From contig JAGZHZ010000007.1 in NCBI GenBank assembly GCA_018366495.1, forward strand, positions 1 to 64,000: a DNA stretch of 64,000 nucleotides. Reading direction: 5' to 3'. A program made the translations under genes and the position numbers. The notes under the pieces are model-generated. The model was not told where the DNA came from. It made no database searches and was given only the letters and a program-made list of their open reading frames with translations. Each line of letters starts with the position of its first letter. Positions within the stretch are counted from its first letter, which is position 1. Shown in pieces: positions 36,781 through 44,870 of the stretch. Source of the stretch: Clostridiales bacterium. Its GTDB lineage: Bacteria > Bacillota > Clostridia > Lachnospirales > Lachnospiraceae.

Positions 36781-37821
36781 ATGAACATAAATAATCCATT
36801 TCAAAGAAGAAACCATTCTTCTAACATGGCAGATCCAAGTAGAAACAGAAGAAGCGCTGTAAAAAAAGGAAAGAGAATAATTGGATGGACAGCAGGCATT
36901 GCAGTTCTTGCCATAGTTGGATTCAATTCATTTTATCAGATTAAAGAACAAGAACAGGCTGTTTTGGTGACATTAGGAAAAGCAAAGGCAGTAACAGATG
37001 CCGGACTCCATTTTAAAATTCCTTTTATTCAGCAAGTGAAAAAAGTCAACACTACAATTAAAGGAATTCCTATTGGATACGAAATTGTATCTGGAGACTA
37101 TATTGATGACGAGGCTATGATGATCACATCCGATTATAATTTTGTCAATGTCGACTTTTTCGTTGAATACCAAGTATCTGATCCTGTTCAGTATCTTTAT
37201 TCCAGCAAAGATCCAGAAAGTGTCCTGCGCAATATGGCACAGCGCTGTATTCGAACAGTGATTGCAGGATATGATGTGGACAGCGTATTAACCACAGGAA
37301 AGAACGAAATTCAAGCGAATATCAAAGAAATGCTGATTCGGGAATTAGATCAAAATCAAATCGGACTTCAGCTTGTCAACATCACAATTCAAGATTCTGA
37401 ACCACCTACAGCTGAAGTTATGCAGGCATTTAAAGCAGTTGAAAATGCAAAACAGGGAAAAGAGACTGCATTAAACAATGCAAACAAATATAAAAATGAA
37501 AAAATTCCAGATGCAAAAGCAAAAGCAGACCAGATTTTAAAAGAAGCAGAAGTGTATAAACAACAGCAAATCGACCAGGCGACAGCACAGGCAGCGAGAA
37601 TGAATGCATTATACGATGAATATCAGAAAAACCCTGAGGTTACAAAGAAACGAATGTTTTATGAAGCAATGGAAGAAGTGCTCCCGGATGTCAAATTGAT
37701 TATTGATGGCAGTGATGGTATTCAAAAAATACTTCCTATCGAATCTTTCATGCAAGAATCAGAAGATAAACCGAATGAAACAGAAAAAAAAGCAGCTGAA
37801 GAACAAAAAGCGAAAAAATAA
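36781..37821 (+). CDS. hflK: SPFH/Band-7 protein, HflK-like
   Basis: 346-aa membrane protein with one N-terminal transmembrane helix (about residues 32-53) and a SPFH domain (EQEQAVLVTLGKAKAVTDAGLHFKIPF, split in strands). A coiled coil (about 240-290) is rich in Lys/Ala/Glu. HflK and HflC form a cage on the inner membrane that, in E. coli, restrains FtsH. It is followed 88 nt later by the HflC-like gene, so the pair probably acts as one complex. Confidence 0.85.
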   Translation: MNINNPFQRRNHSSNMADPSRNRRSAVKKGKRIIGWTAGIAVLAIVGFNSFYQIKEQEQAVLVTLGKAKAVTDAGLHFKIPFIQQVKKVNTTIKGIPIGYEIVSGDYIDDEAMMITSDYNFVNVDFFVEYQVSDPVQYLYSSKDPESVLRNMAQRCIRTVIAGYDVDSVLTTGKNEIQANIKEMLIRELDQNQIGLQLVNITIQDSEPPTAEVMQAFKAVENAKQGKETALNNANKYKNEKIPDAKAKADQILKEAEVYKQQQIDQATAQAARMNALYDEYQKNPEVTKKRMFYEAMEEVLPDVKLIIDGSDGIQKILPIESFMQESEDKPNETEKKAAEEQKAKK

Positions 37822-37909
37822 ATAAAAAGTTTTCTTGTTTTATTGATATCAAATGTTATTTGAACAATCAGAAAGGAGAGGACATTGTCTTAAAAATGTC
37901 CGATAAAAT

Positions 37910-38776
37910 ATGATGAAAAAAAAGAAAATTATTATTGGAGCAACAGCAGCAGTCTTATGTATAACAGCGCTTTCAAGTATTGTTGTGACTGCTGAAAATG
38001 AATATAAACTGGTGCGTCAGTTTGGAAAAGTAAGCCATGTAGTAAAAGATGCAGGCGTTAGTTTCAAGGTCCCTTTTCTTCAAAGCACAGACACGCTTCC
38101 TAAAGAAATCCTTCTGTTTGATTTACAGCCGTCAGATGTCATCACAAAGGATAAAAAAACAATGATTACAGATTGTTACGCTTTATGGCAGATCTCAGAT
38201 CCACTGAAATTTGCCCAGACTTTAAATTCTTCCATCAGCAATGCGGAGGGACGTCTCAATACCGCTATTTATAATGCAACCAAAAATGTAATCAGCAATA
38301 TGAATCAAGACGAAGTCATCACAAGCCGTGATGGAGAATTACAGGAAAAAATTCTTGCTCATATCGGAAACAGTCTGGAATCCTATGGAATTCATTTGAT
38401 TGAAGTAGAAACAAAACAGCTTGATCTGCCCGCAGATAACAAAGATTCTGTTTATGAGCGTATGATATCAGAACGTGATAACATGGCTGCAACGTATAAA
38501 GCTCAAGGTGAAGCTGAGGCGCAGGTTATCCGCAACTCGACAGATCAGGAAGTAGAGCTGATTCTATCTGAAGCAGAAAAGAACTCTGAAATCATCCGAT
38601 CTGAAGGAGATGCGCAGTATATGAAAATTTTAGCAGATGCTTACAATGATGAAGATAAGCAGGACTTTTATTCTTTTGTAAGAAGCCTTGATGCACTGAA
38701 AGTATCCATAAAAGGTGAAAACAAAACAATCATTTTAGATGAAAATTCACCGATTACTCAAATTTTTTATCAATAA
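37910..38776 (+). CDS. hflC: SPFH/Band-7 protein, HflC-like
   Basis: 288-aa partner of HflK: an N-terminal anchor (KIIIGATAAVLCITALSSI), a SPFH domain (ENEYKLVRQFGKVSHVV) and a helical C-terminal region (AEAQVIRNSTDQEVELILSEAE). The SD GAAAGGAG lies about 33 nt before ATG 37910, unusually far. A stop codon is in frame just upstream, so no longer form exists. A six-codon frame (ATG 37896 to TGA 37913) overlaps the start and could couple translation. Its 3' end overlaps the convergent vanTr gene by 23 nt. Confidence 0.83.
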   Translation: MMKKKKIIIGATAAVLCITALSSIVVTAENEYKLVRQFGKVSHVVKDAGVSFKVPFLQSTDTLPKEILLFDLQPSDVITKDKKTMITDCYALWQISDPLKFAQTLNSSISNAEGRLNTAIYNATKNVISNMNQDEVITSRDGELQEKILAHIGNSLESYGIHLIEVETKQLDLPADNKDSVYERMISERDNMAATYKAQGEAEAQVIRNSTDQEVELILSEAEKNSEIIRSEGDAQYMKILADAYNDEDKQDFYSFVRSLDALKVSIKGENKTIILDENSPITQIFYQ

Positions 38777-39923
38777 GCAATACACGGGTAATTCTGGAGC
38801 CCAGTCGGCTAAGCAGTTCATTTGTGATAGTTTGAGAAAGAGCCGCCAGTTCTTCGGCATAAATTCTGTGTCTTCCATCTTTTCCAATTAACGTGACGCG
38901 ATCGCTGACACAGACATTTTCAATCGCTGTGACATCTGCAATCATCTGATCCATACAGATACGTCCTACGATTCTGGCACGCTGTCCATGAATTAAAACA
39001 TACCCTCGATTAGATAAAGATCGTGGGTATCCGTCTGCATATCCAATCGGTATCACAGCAAGGCGTCTTTTCCTTCTTGCCTTATAAGTCCTTCCATATC
39101 CAACTGTGTCTCCTTCATCCACTTCACGAATCAGTGCAACATGGCTGTACAGTGAAAGAACAGGCCGTACATCAGGATTCATAAGGCAGGACTCTTCGAA
39201 CTGGCTGTGACAGCCATACAATAAAATTCCGATTCGTGCAAAATCATATTTCAGAGAAGGATAGTTTAAAACGCCATAGCTGCTCTGTACATGCAGAGGC
39301 GGCAGTGAGATACCTGCTGCCTTAAGCATGTCTGTAAGACACTTAAAAGATTCCAGCTGTTTTTGGGAAAATGCGATATCTTCCGGCTCCTGACTGTCAG
39401 CGACACATAAATGCGTATACATTCCGCAGATACAAAATGTTGGAACAGAAAATAAAGATACAATTTCTTTTTTGTGTTCCGGTGTAATTCCAAGGCGATG
39501 CATCCCCGTATCAATTTTAATTTCTACTTTAATAGGAATCTTGGTCTCTGCAAGTTCCTGAGCATGAGAAAAATCTGCAACTGTCTGTGTCAAATCGTAC
39601 TGCATCAGCTCCGGCGCATAGAGAGAGGGCGTGTATCCAAGAATCAATATACTGCCTTCTATGCCGAATTTCCGCAGATGTATCGCCTCTTCCAAGGTAG
39701 CGACGGCAAAAGAATAGATTCCCATCTGGTTTAAGTGACTGGAGATCAGCACATCTCCATGACCATATGCGTTTGCTTTTACGACAGCCATGATCTGACA
39801 GCTATCTGGCAAAATCTTTTTTATCTTAGAGACATTCTGCTGCAAAGCATTTAAGTCTAATTCCGCCCAAGTGCGAAAAATCTCTTGTCTTTTTTGTTCA
39901 AAAATTTTTGTTGTATTTTCCAT
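38754..39923 (-). CDS. vanTr: VanT racemase subunit (VanTr), serine/alanine racemase
   Basis: 389-aa fold-type III PLP racemase. PLP-binding Lys is in VVKANAYGHGD and the catalytic Tyr in GYGRTYKAR; RICMDQMIADVT is typical. It probably makes D-Ser (and D-Ala) for the D-Ala-D-Ser ligase. In vanG and vanC clusters this domain is the C-terminal half of VanT; here it is a separate ORF whose start overlaps the end of the membrane part by 67 nt in the -1 frame. Split vanTm/vanTr genes are known from the vanL cluster. A plain alanine racemase (alr) cannot be excluded by sequence alone, but context strongly favours VanT. Confidence 0.82.
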   Translation of the reverse strand: MENTTKIFEQKRQEIFRTWAELDLNALQQNVSKIKKILPDSCQIMAVVKANAYGHGDVLISSHLNQMGIYSFAVATLEEAIHLRKFGIEGSILILGYTPSLYAPELMQYDLTQTVADFSHAQELAETKIPIKVEIKIDTGMHRLGITPEHKKEIVSLFSVPTFCICGMYTHLCVADSQEPEDIAFSQKQLESFKCLTDMLKAAGISLPPLHVQSSYGVLNYPSLKYDFARIGILLYGCHSQFEESCLMNPDVRPVLSLYSHVALIREVDEGDTVGYGRTYKARRKRRLAVIPIGYADGYPRSLSNRGYVLIHGQRARIVGRICMDQMIADVTAIENVCVSDRVTLIGKDGRHRIYAEELAALSQTITNELLSRLGSRITRVLLIDKKFE

Positions 39924-40888
39924 AAAATCACCGCCAAAGTATAAGAAATACCGGACACCACAAGAAAATGAATCAAACTTTGGTTTACAAATAGTGAATC
40001 CAGATGAAAAAAACCAGAAAAAGCACGCACAATCACAATTACCCAGGGATGGATGATATAGATAAACATTGAAATCTTTCTAAAAGAAATCCGGCTGCCA
40101 CATGAAATATTTGTAAGCAGAGAAAATATTCCGTACATACATGGAAGCAGATACAAATACATACTGTCATGACGCTGAATCTGAAATATATGCAACAGCC
40201 ATCCTTCCAAAAACAGCAGCAAAAAAGAAAACAATGATATTTTTTTTGCATCACGGAAAGACAGTCTGTTTCTATCATCTGATAAAATCCATCCAAGACA
40301 AAGAAATACAGGTGCAAAAAAGAATCCATTTCTTGTATACGTTCCGATTTGAAAATAAGTATCATAAAATGGTTGAACCAAAGGAATATCTTTGATTATC
40401 CCATAATAGCTGTCGCCTCCAAGACCAATGAGGTATAAAAGAATACACAAAATCATACATACCTTTCTGGAAAACAGGCGCTGCATCAATCCAAGAAGCA
40501 AAATTCCTTCTGCTGCTGCCGGAAAGTACCAGAGATGATAAAAGGTTCCGTCTAAAAAGAATGCTCGAAAAAAAGAGGGAAGATCTTTAAAAAAGTACTG
40601 TCCTGCATAAAGATTCAGCGGAAGATAGATAAAAATAGATGTCATATACATCATTCCCAGTTTTTTTTCTGTCTTTATAACAGAAGAAAAATGAGATGAA
40701 ATTTTAGGCATCAGAAAAAATCCAGACACCATAAAAAAGAATGGAACTGCAATCCGACAGACAATTCCTGTCAGAAAAAAATCTGCTGTCTCAGAAAAAG
40801 AGGAAAGAACAGAAGTATGAATCGCCACTACTAAAAAAGAACAAATCATTTTCATCCAGTCCATTGCCGGATAATTCTGACCTTTCAT
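39857..40888 (-). CDS. vanTm: VanT membrane subunit (VanTm), acyltransferase-3 fold
   Basis: 343-aa polytopic membrane protein with about ten hydrophobic helices and an acyltransferase-3 start (MDWMKMICSFLVVAIHTSV). In fused VanT this N-terminal domain is thought to import L-serine. The true start is ATG 40888, overlapping the vanXY stop by 4 nt (ATGA). The C-terminus (LWKIQQKFLNKKDKRF) runs into the vanTr start region; a -1 shift at its run of six A would fuse the two proteins. Confidence 0.82.
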   Translation of the reverse strand: MKGQNYPAMDWMKMICSFLVVAIHTSVLSSFSETADFFLTGIVCRIAVPFFFMVSGFFLMPKISSHFSSVIKTEKKLGMMYMTSIFIYLPLNLYAGQYFFKDLPSFFRAFFLDGTFYHLWYFPAAAEGILLLGLMQRLFSRKVCMILCILLYLIGLGGDSYYGIIKDIPLVQPFYDTYFQIGTYTRNGFFFAPVFLCLGWILSDDRNRLSFRDAKKISLFSFLLLFLEGWLLHIFQIQRHDSMYLYLLPCMYGIFSLLTNISCGSRISFRKISMFIYIIHPWVIVIVRAFSGFFHLDSLFVNQSLIHFLVVSGISYTLAVILWKIQQKFLNKKDKRFFALGRN

Positions 40889-41469
40889 CTGATACACGCT
40901 TTCGAGGCATAAGTATTCAGCAGATATTCTTCTAAAGTAAGATTATGAGCTGAAATAATCTGCGAATGAGGTGTACCGACATAGCGAAAATGCCATGGCT
41001 CCCAAGCAATCTTTGTAATTTGCTCTTTTCCTTTTGGATAGCGCAGAATAAAACCATACGACGGCGCTAACTGTTGAAACTGATGACAGATTCCTTCATT
41101 CGGAAAAGACGGACAGATAAAATCAATTTTTTCTTTATTTAATGCAAGATCAATTGCAAGTCCTGTTTGATGTTCACTGCATCCCGGAATGGCAACATAT
41201 TTTTGTGTATAAACAAGCCCTTCCTGTTTTATGGTATCATCCCATATTTTTTGCTGTTCCTGCTGTGTGCGGAAACCGCTGACTGGCACGATTTTGCCAT
41301 GTGCGTGCAGTTTGCTTATCAGCGCCTGCAGCGCAAAGGCAGCATAACGTTCCATAAGAATATCAGGGAACTCTTTAAAGGCAGGAATTAGATCATGATC
41401 AGTTGGAATTAATTCAACTGGGTGATCAGGGGAAACGAACTGTAAGTAAAAATTTGGTCTGTTATTCAT
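40885..41469 (-). CDS. vanXY: VanXY-type D,D-dipeptidase/D,D-carboxypeptidase
   Basis: 194-aa zinc peptidase of the VanY family. The zinc motif SEHQTGLAIDLAL gives His and Asp, and the second motif is EPWHFRYVG with catalytic Glu and zinc His. The size (about 190-250 aa) and lack of a signal peptide or membrane anchor match cytoplasmic VanXY, which removes D-Ala-D-Ala and the terminal D-Ala from UDP-MurNAc-pentapeptide. ATG 41469 overlaps the vanG stop by one base (TAATG), so the two are translationally coupled. Confidence 0.87.
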   Translation of the reverse strand: MNNRPNFYLQFVSPDHPVELIPTDHDLIPAFKEFPDILMERYAAFALQALISKLHAHGKIVPVSGFRTQQEQQKIWDDTIKQEGLVYTQKYVAIPGCSEHQTGLAIDLALNKEKIDFICPSFPNEGICHQFQQLAPSYGFILRYPKGKEQITKIAWEPWHFRYVGTPHSQIISAHNLTLEEYLLNTYASKACIR

Positions 41470-42515
41470 TACTGTATCTCCTGTTCTATCAATTTTTCGA
41501 CAAGTGATTCAAAAGTATATCCTGCACCCCGCATCATATTTGGAAAGCGGCTGTGAGAAGTAAATCCTGGAATGGTATTAATTTCATTAAAATAAATTTC
41601 TTTTTCAGGTGTCACAAACAGATCCACCCTTGCAAAACCAGAACATCCGAACGTGCGGTACAGCAGGCAGGCTGTCTGCTTGATCAGCTTTGCCGTTTCA
41701 TTGTCTATTCTTGCAGGCATATGAATTTTTGAAGTCTTGAGCGTATATTTTTCTGTAAAATCAAAGAAACCTTCCGATAATTCAATTTCATCTATCTCCC
41801 CTGTCTGCAGTTTATCTTTTCCGATGACTGCACATCCGACTTCAAATCCCTCAATGGCTTCCTCTAAAATAACTTCTGTGTCATAATGAAATGCTGTTGT
41901 AATAGCTGGAATCAGATCTTCTTCTTTTGTAACCTTTGTGATACCAAACGAAGAACCGGCGTGAATCGGTTTTACAAAGATTGGATAAGATAATTTCTTT
42001 GTCTGCTTCCTCATCTGTTCTTCTGTCCCAATTTGATCTATTTTTATACAGTGCGGAACCTTTACTCCTGCAAACAAGGCGAGTTGATGAGCACGATTTT
42101 TATCCATACACAGTGCGCTTGAAAGCAATCCGCATCCGATACATGGAATACCCGCAAGTTCTAAAAGCCCCTGTATCGTTCCATCTTCTCCATTTTTTCC
42201 ATGAAGGATTGGAAATGCAGCATCAATAGGACAGATGGAGACACCGGATGCCGTCTGTTCTAAAATACCATGAATAGATGGATCAGGAGTAATGAAAGCC
42301 GGAACAGCGTGGGATTTCCATGTATCATCTTCAATCTGGCTGATTTCCCCTGTAAAATGGAACCATTGTCCAGATGGATCAATACCTATCAGAATCAGAT
42401 TGTATTTTTCCTGATTTACTGCCCGGATTACTGCGGAAGCAGACTGCAGAGAAACAGAATATTCACTAGATTTTCCTCCAAATAAAATTGCAATTGTTTT
42501 CTTATGATTTATCAT
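41469..42515 (-). CDS. vanG: D-Ala--D-Ser ligase, VanG type
   Basis: 348-aa ATP-grasp ligase. HGKNGEDGTIQGLLEL is the D-Ala-D-X ligase signature. The omega-loop reads EKYTLKTSKIHMP, which follows the VanG/VanC pattern (EKY) rather than the VanA/B D-Ala-D-Lac type. FNEINTIPGFTSHSRFP is the C-terminal signature. It makes D-Ala-D-Ser for peptidoglycan precursors with lower vancomycin affinity. ATG 42515 follows AAAGGGGATC; the frame extends upstream without an SD. First gene of the vanG-vanXY-vanTm-vanTr unit. Confidence 0.88.
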   Translation of the reverse strand: MINHKKTIAILFGGKSSEYSVSLQSASAVIRAVNQEKYNLILIGIDPSGQWFHFTGEISQIEDDTWKSHAVPAFITPDPSIHGILEQTASGVSICPIDAAFPILHGKNGEDGTIQGLLELAGIPCIGCGLLSSALCMDKNRAHQLALFAGVKVPHCIKIDQIGTEEQMRKQTKKLSYPIFVKPIHAGSSFGITKVTKEEDLIPAITTAFHYDTEVILEEAIEGFEVGCAVIGKDKLQTGEIDEIELSEGFFDFTEKYTLKTSKIHMPARIDNETAKLIKQTACLLYRTFGCSGFARVDLFVTPEKEIYFNEINTIPGFTSHSRFPNMMRGAGYTFESLVEKLIEQEIQ

Positions 42516-42763
42516 AAATAGATCCCCTTTCTTTTTTCTTTTATTATAAAAAATCTTTAAAAAAACAGACATCGTTTTGTCTTACATTTTCGTTTTAAAA
42601 TCTTACATTGACGTCATTTTCCTGTCATATAAGATTTACAAGATTGATCATATCAAAAAAAGCAGAAGCAGTTCTTGCAGGAATCTGCCAAACACCTTAA
42701 GATTTCCTTATGGAAACGTAAGAAATTTCCGAACAAAAAATTGACACTGAAAAGAAAAAAAGT
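42516..42763 (-). promoter_or_regulatory. vanG promoter region with VanR-box-like repeats
   Basis: On the minus strand: TATAAT at 42540-42545 preceded 17 bp upstream by a weak -35 (TGTCTG, 42563-42568). Just upstream lie two direct repeats TCTTACATT (plus strand, 42580-42588 and 42601-42609), 21 bp apart, i.e. two helical turns. A poor -35 plus phased repeats fits activation by phosphorylated VanR. Further motifs (CTTAAGATTTCC, CGTAAGAAATTTCC near 42698-42731) could be additional sites. Confidence 0.6.
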
Positions 42764-42828
42764 CCTCGCAGACTGTATAAGACTCGTTTCGCCCGAAGAC
42801 GTTGTCTATATGTATACAGAATACGAGG
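42764..42828 (-). terminator. Extended terminator/structured RNA after vanS
   Basis: Nested stems: CCTCG/CGAGG (42764-42768 with 42824-42828), CTGTATA/TATACAG (42773-42779 with 42813-42819), and inner AGAC/GTCT and CGT/ACG pairings. On the minus strand it ends in ACTTTTTTTC. It separates vanRS from the vanG unit. The 65-nt length is more than a simple hairpin, so a regulatory role is possible. Confidence 0.7.
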
Positions 42829-42840
42829 GGTATAAATGTT

Positions 42841-43965
42841 TTATTGGTTGACAGGCAGTGTTACAGTAAAGACGGTACATTGCGAATTACTTTTAACCTC
42901 TATGGTACCATGATGTGCTGTGACAATCTCTTTTGCAATTGCCAGTCCCAGACCGGAACCTCCTGTTTTGCTTGATCTGGAACTGTCAAGACGATAAAAT
43001 TTTTCAAAGATTGTCTGACATAGGTGATCTGGTATGGGGGTACCTTCGTTTGTAAAAGAAATTTTGACATTTTCTTTTTCTGGCATCACTTTAATCTGGA
43101 TTGTTGTTTCAGGATCACTGTAAGACGCTGCATTTTTTAAAATATTATTAAACACTCTGGCTAATTTATCAGCATCTCCCATAAACACAAAATTGTCCGG
43201 GGCATCGACTGTGATTTTCTTTCTGTCTTCTTCTAAAATAGGGAAGAATTCATCTGCCATCTGCAGCAGCATCTGCCGAATATAGATCTTTCCTGGTGTA
43301 ATGACAATGGTATGCAGATTATACCGTGTAATTTCGAAAAATTCATTGATCAGCTGCTCCAGACGATATGCTTTTTCAAGTGTGATTCCGATATATTTTT
43401 CCCGAAGATTAACAGGCAAATCTGGCGTCTCATCCAGCAGGCAAAGATATCCGATCACGGATGCAAGCGGTGTTTTTAAATCATGTGCCAGATAGGTGAT
43501 CAAATCATTTTTCTGCTGCATTTCCTGTTCCAGAAGGTGTTCTTTTTCCATCGCATTTTTTTGAAGCTTACTAATCGGCAGGCTGATGGAAGAAAAATCT
43601 TTTGAAAAAACAGAAAGGTCGCCATTCCTTTCTAAAAACTGATCTAATTGATCAGAAAATGTCTCTATTACTTCACGCTTTGTCTTTTTTGCCTGCTGTT
43701 TTTTTAAAAAGGGGATTGCAAATGCCAGTACAAGGCAAAAAAGAAAAAATGCTGTTATAAGAAAGGTCTTTAGACGGTTCCAGTTAATGTCGGTATAGAT
43801 GTTTCCGGCATAGTCACTTTCTGTCCATGTAAAATTGCTTGCGAACCATTCAACAAAAACACCGTTAAAAACATGATCAAAAAAATAGCTGACGATCAAA
43901 ACAAACAACAAAACGCCTCCAATGATTTTTACCGGCGAAGAAAAAAAGAAATTCTTTTTATTCAT
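42841..43965 (-). CDS. vanS: VanS-like sensor histidine kinase
   Basis: 374-aa membrane kinase. Two transmembrane helices (about residues 13-31 and 68-88) frame a short extracytoplasmic loop of about 36 residues (DHVFNGVFVEWFASNF region), as in VanS of vanG/vanB-like systems. The H box is AHDLKTPLASVIGYL with the phosphorylated His, the N box DKLARVFNNILKNAASY, and the G box GGSGLGLAIAKEIV. It overlaps vanR by 8 nt. It should control phosphorylation of VanR in response to glycopeptides. Confidence 0.87.
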   Translation of the reverse strand: MNKKNFFFSSPVKIIGGVLLFVLIVSYFFDHVFNGVFVEWFASNFTWTESDYAGNIYTDINWNRLKTFLITAFFLFCLVLAFAIPFLKKQQAKKTKREVIETFSDQLDQFLERNGDLSVFSKDFSSISLPISKLQKNAMEKEHLLEQEMQQKNDLITYLAHDLKTPLASVIGYLCLLDETPDLPVNLREKYIGITLEKAYRLEQLINEFFEITRYNLHTIVITPGKIYIRQMLLQMADEFFPILEEDRKKITVDAPDNFVFMGDADKLARVFNNILKNAASYSDPETTIQIKVMPEKENVKISFTNEGTPIPDHLCQTIFEKFYRLDSSRSSKTGGSGLGLAIAKEIVTAHHGTIEVKSNSQCTVFTVTLPVNQ

Positions 43966-44656
43966 CTATTTTATACCCCACTCCCCATACCGTTTTTATA
44001 TATTTTGGCCGTTCAGCAGAGTCTTTCATCTTAGCGCGGATATGGCGAATATGAACCATCACTGTATTTGAAGCATTTTCATAATATTTTTCTTTCCAGA
44101 CTCTTTGAAATAATTCTTCAGAGCTGACGACTTTGCCCAGATTTTCACATAAAATTTTTAAAATTTCAAATTCTGTAGGTGTCAGCGAAAGAGAGCGCTC
44201 ATTTAGAAGGCATTCATGACTTTCTGCATTGATGGAAAGACCACGCACACTGAGCATTGAAGATTCCGTTTTTGATTTTTCAGACTGATTATAACAAGTT
44301 GCACGACGCAGATTTGCTTTCACTCTGGCAATTAATTCCAGAGGGCGAAATGGTTTTGTAATATAGTCATCGGCGCCAAGAGCAAAACCATTGATCTGGT
44401 CAATTTCACCATCCTTTGCTGTCAGCATTAAAATCGGGAAAGTATGGCACTCTCTGATTTTCTGGCAGATGGTAAGTCCGTCGATATCCGGAAGCATAAT
44501 ATCTAAGATGGCAAGATCAATCGGTGTTGTCTCAATACAGTGCAGCGCTTCCATACCTGTATAATATTTATATACTGTAAAATTTTCATTTTTCAGATAA
44601 ACTTCGATTAAGTCGGCAATGGCTTGTTCATCATCCACAAGTAAAATATTTGGCAA
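43958..44656 (-). CDS. vanR: VanR-like response regulator (OmpR family)
   Basis: 232-aa regulator: a receiver domain with phospho-acceptor Asp in LAILDIMLPDIDG and Lys in TKPFRPLE, then an OmpR-type winged helix (LSLTPTEFEILKILCENLGK, RHIRAKM, VWGVGYKID). The start is TTG 44656 (MPNILLVDDEQ), because GAGGAGAG lies 4-6 nt upstream; the frame extends further upstream over the promoter. First gene of the vanR-vanS unit; it probably activates the vanG promoter. Confidence 0.87.
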   Translation of the reverse strand: MPNILLVDDEQAIADLIEVYLKNENFTVYKYYTGMEALHCIETTPIDLAILDIMLPDIDGLTICQKIRECHTFPILMLTAKDGEIDQINGFALGADDYITKPFRPLELIARVKANLRRATCYNQSEKSKTESSMLSVRGLSINAESHECLLNERSLSLTPTEFEILKILCENLGKVVSSEELFQRVWKEKYYENASNTVMVHIRHIRAKMKDSAERPKYIKTVWGVGYKIDE

Positions 44657-44870
44657 AATTCTCTCCTCATTTCTAATTTTTTCTTTTAATCTTTGCTTTA
44701 TTATAGCAGAAGAAATTGAGATGATCCAGATCATTCAAAAAGTGTTAACTTTCAAAAAATAAAAATATGTCTTTATGTGGCAGTCCTTTCATTAGCACTG
44801 CTGCAAAGAATGGTAACTTTTCATAGATGAAAAACAGAAAAACGACCTATCATATATGCTTATATTAGCA
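44657..44870. other. Spacer between lysR and vanR
   Basis: 214 nt without a gene. A TATAAT on the minus strand (44700-44705) is a likely vanR -10; no clear -35 pairs with it at 17 bp, which fits an activated promoter. A GATCTGGATC near-palindrome lies in this region, about 44732-44741. Confidence 0.4.

Noticed and set aside
38754..39923. Plain housekeeping alanine racemase (alr)
   Set aside because: It lies directly behind vanXY and the VanTm-like protein with overlapping frames, so VanT is the better reading, although the sequence alone does not exclude alr.
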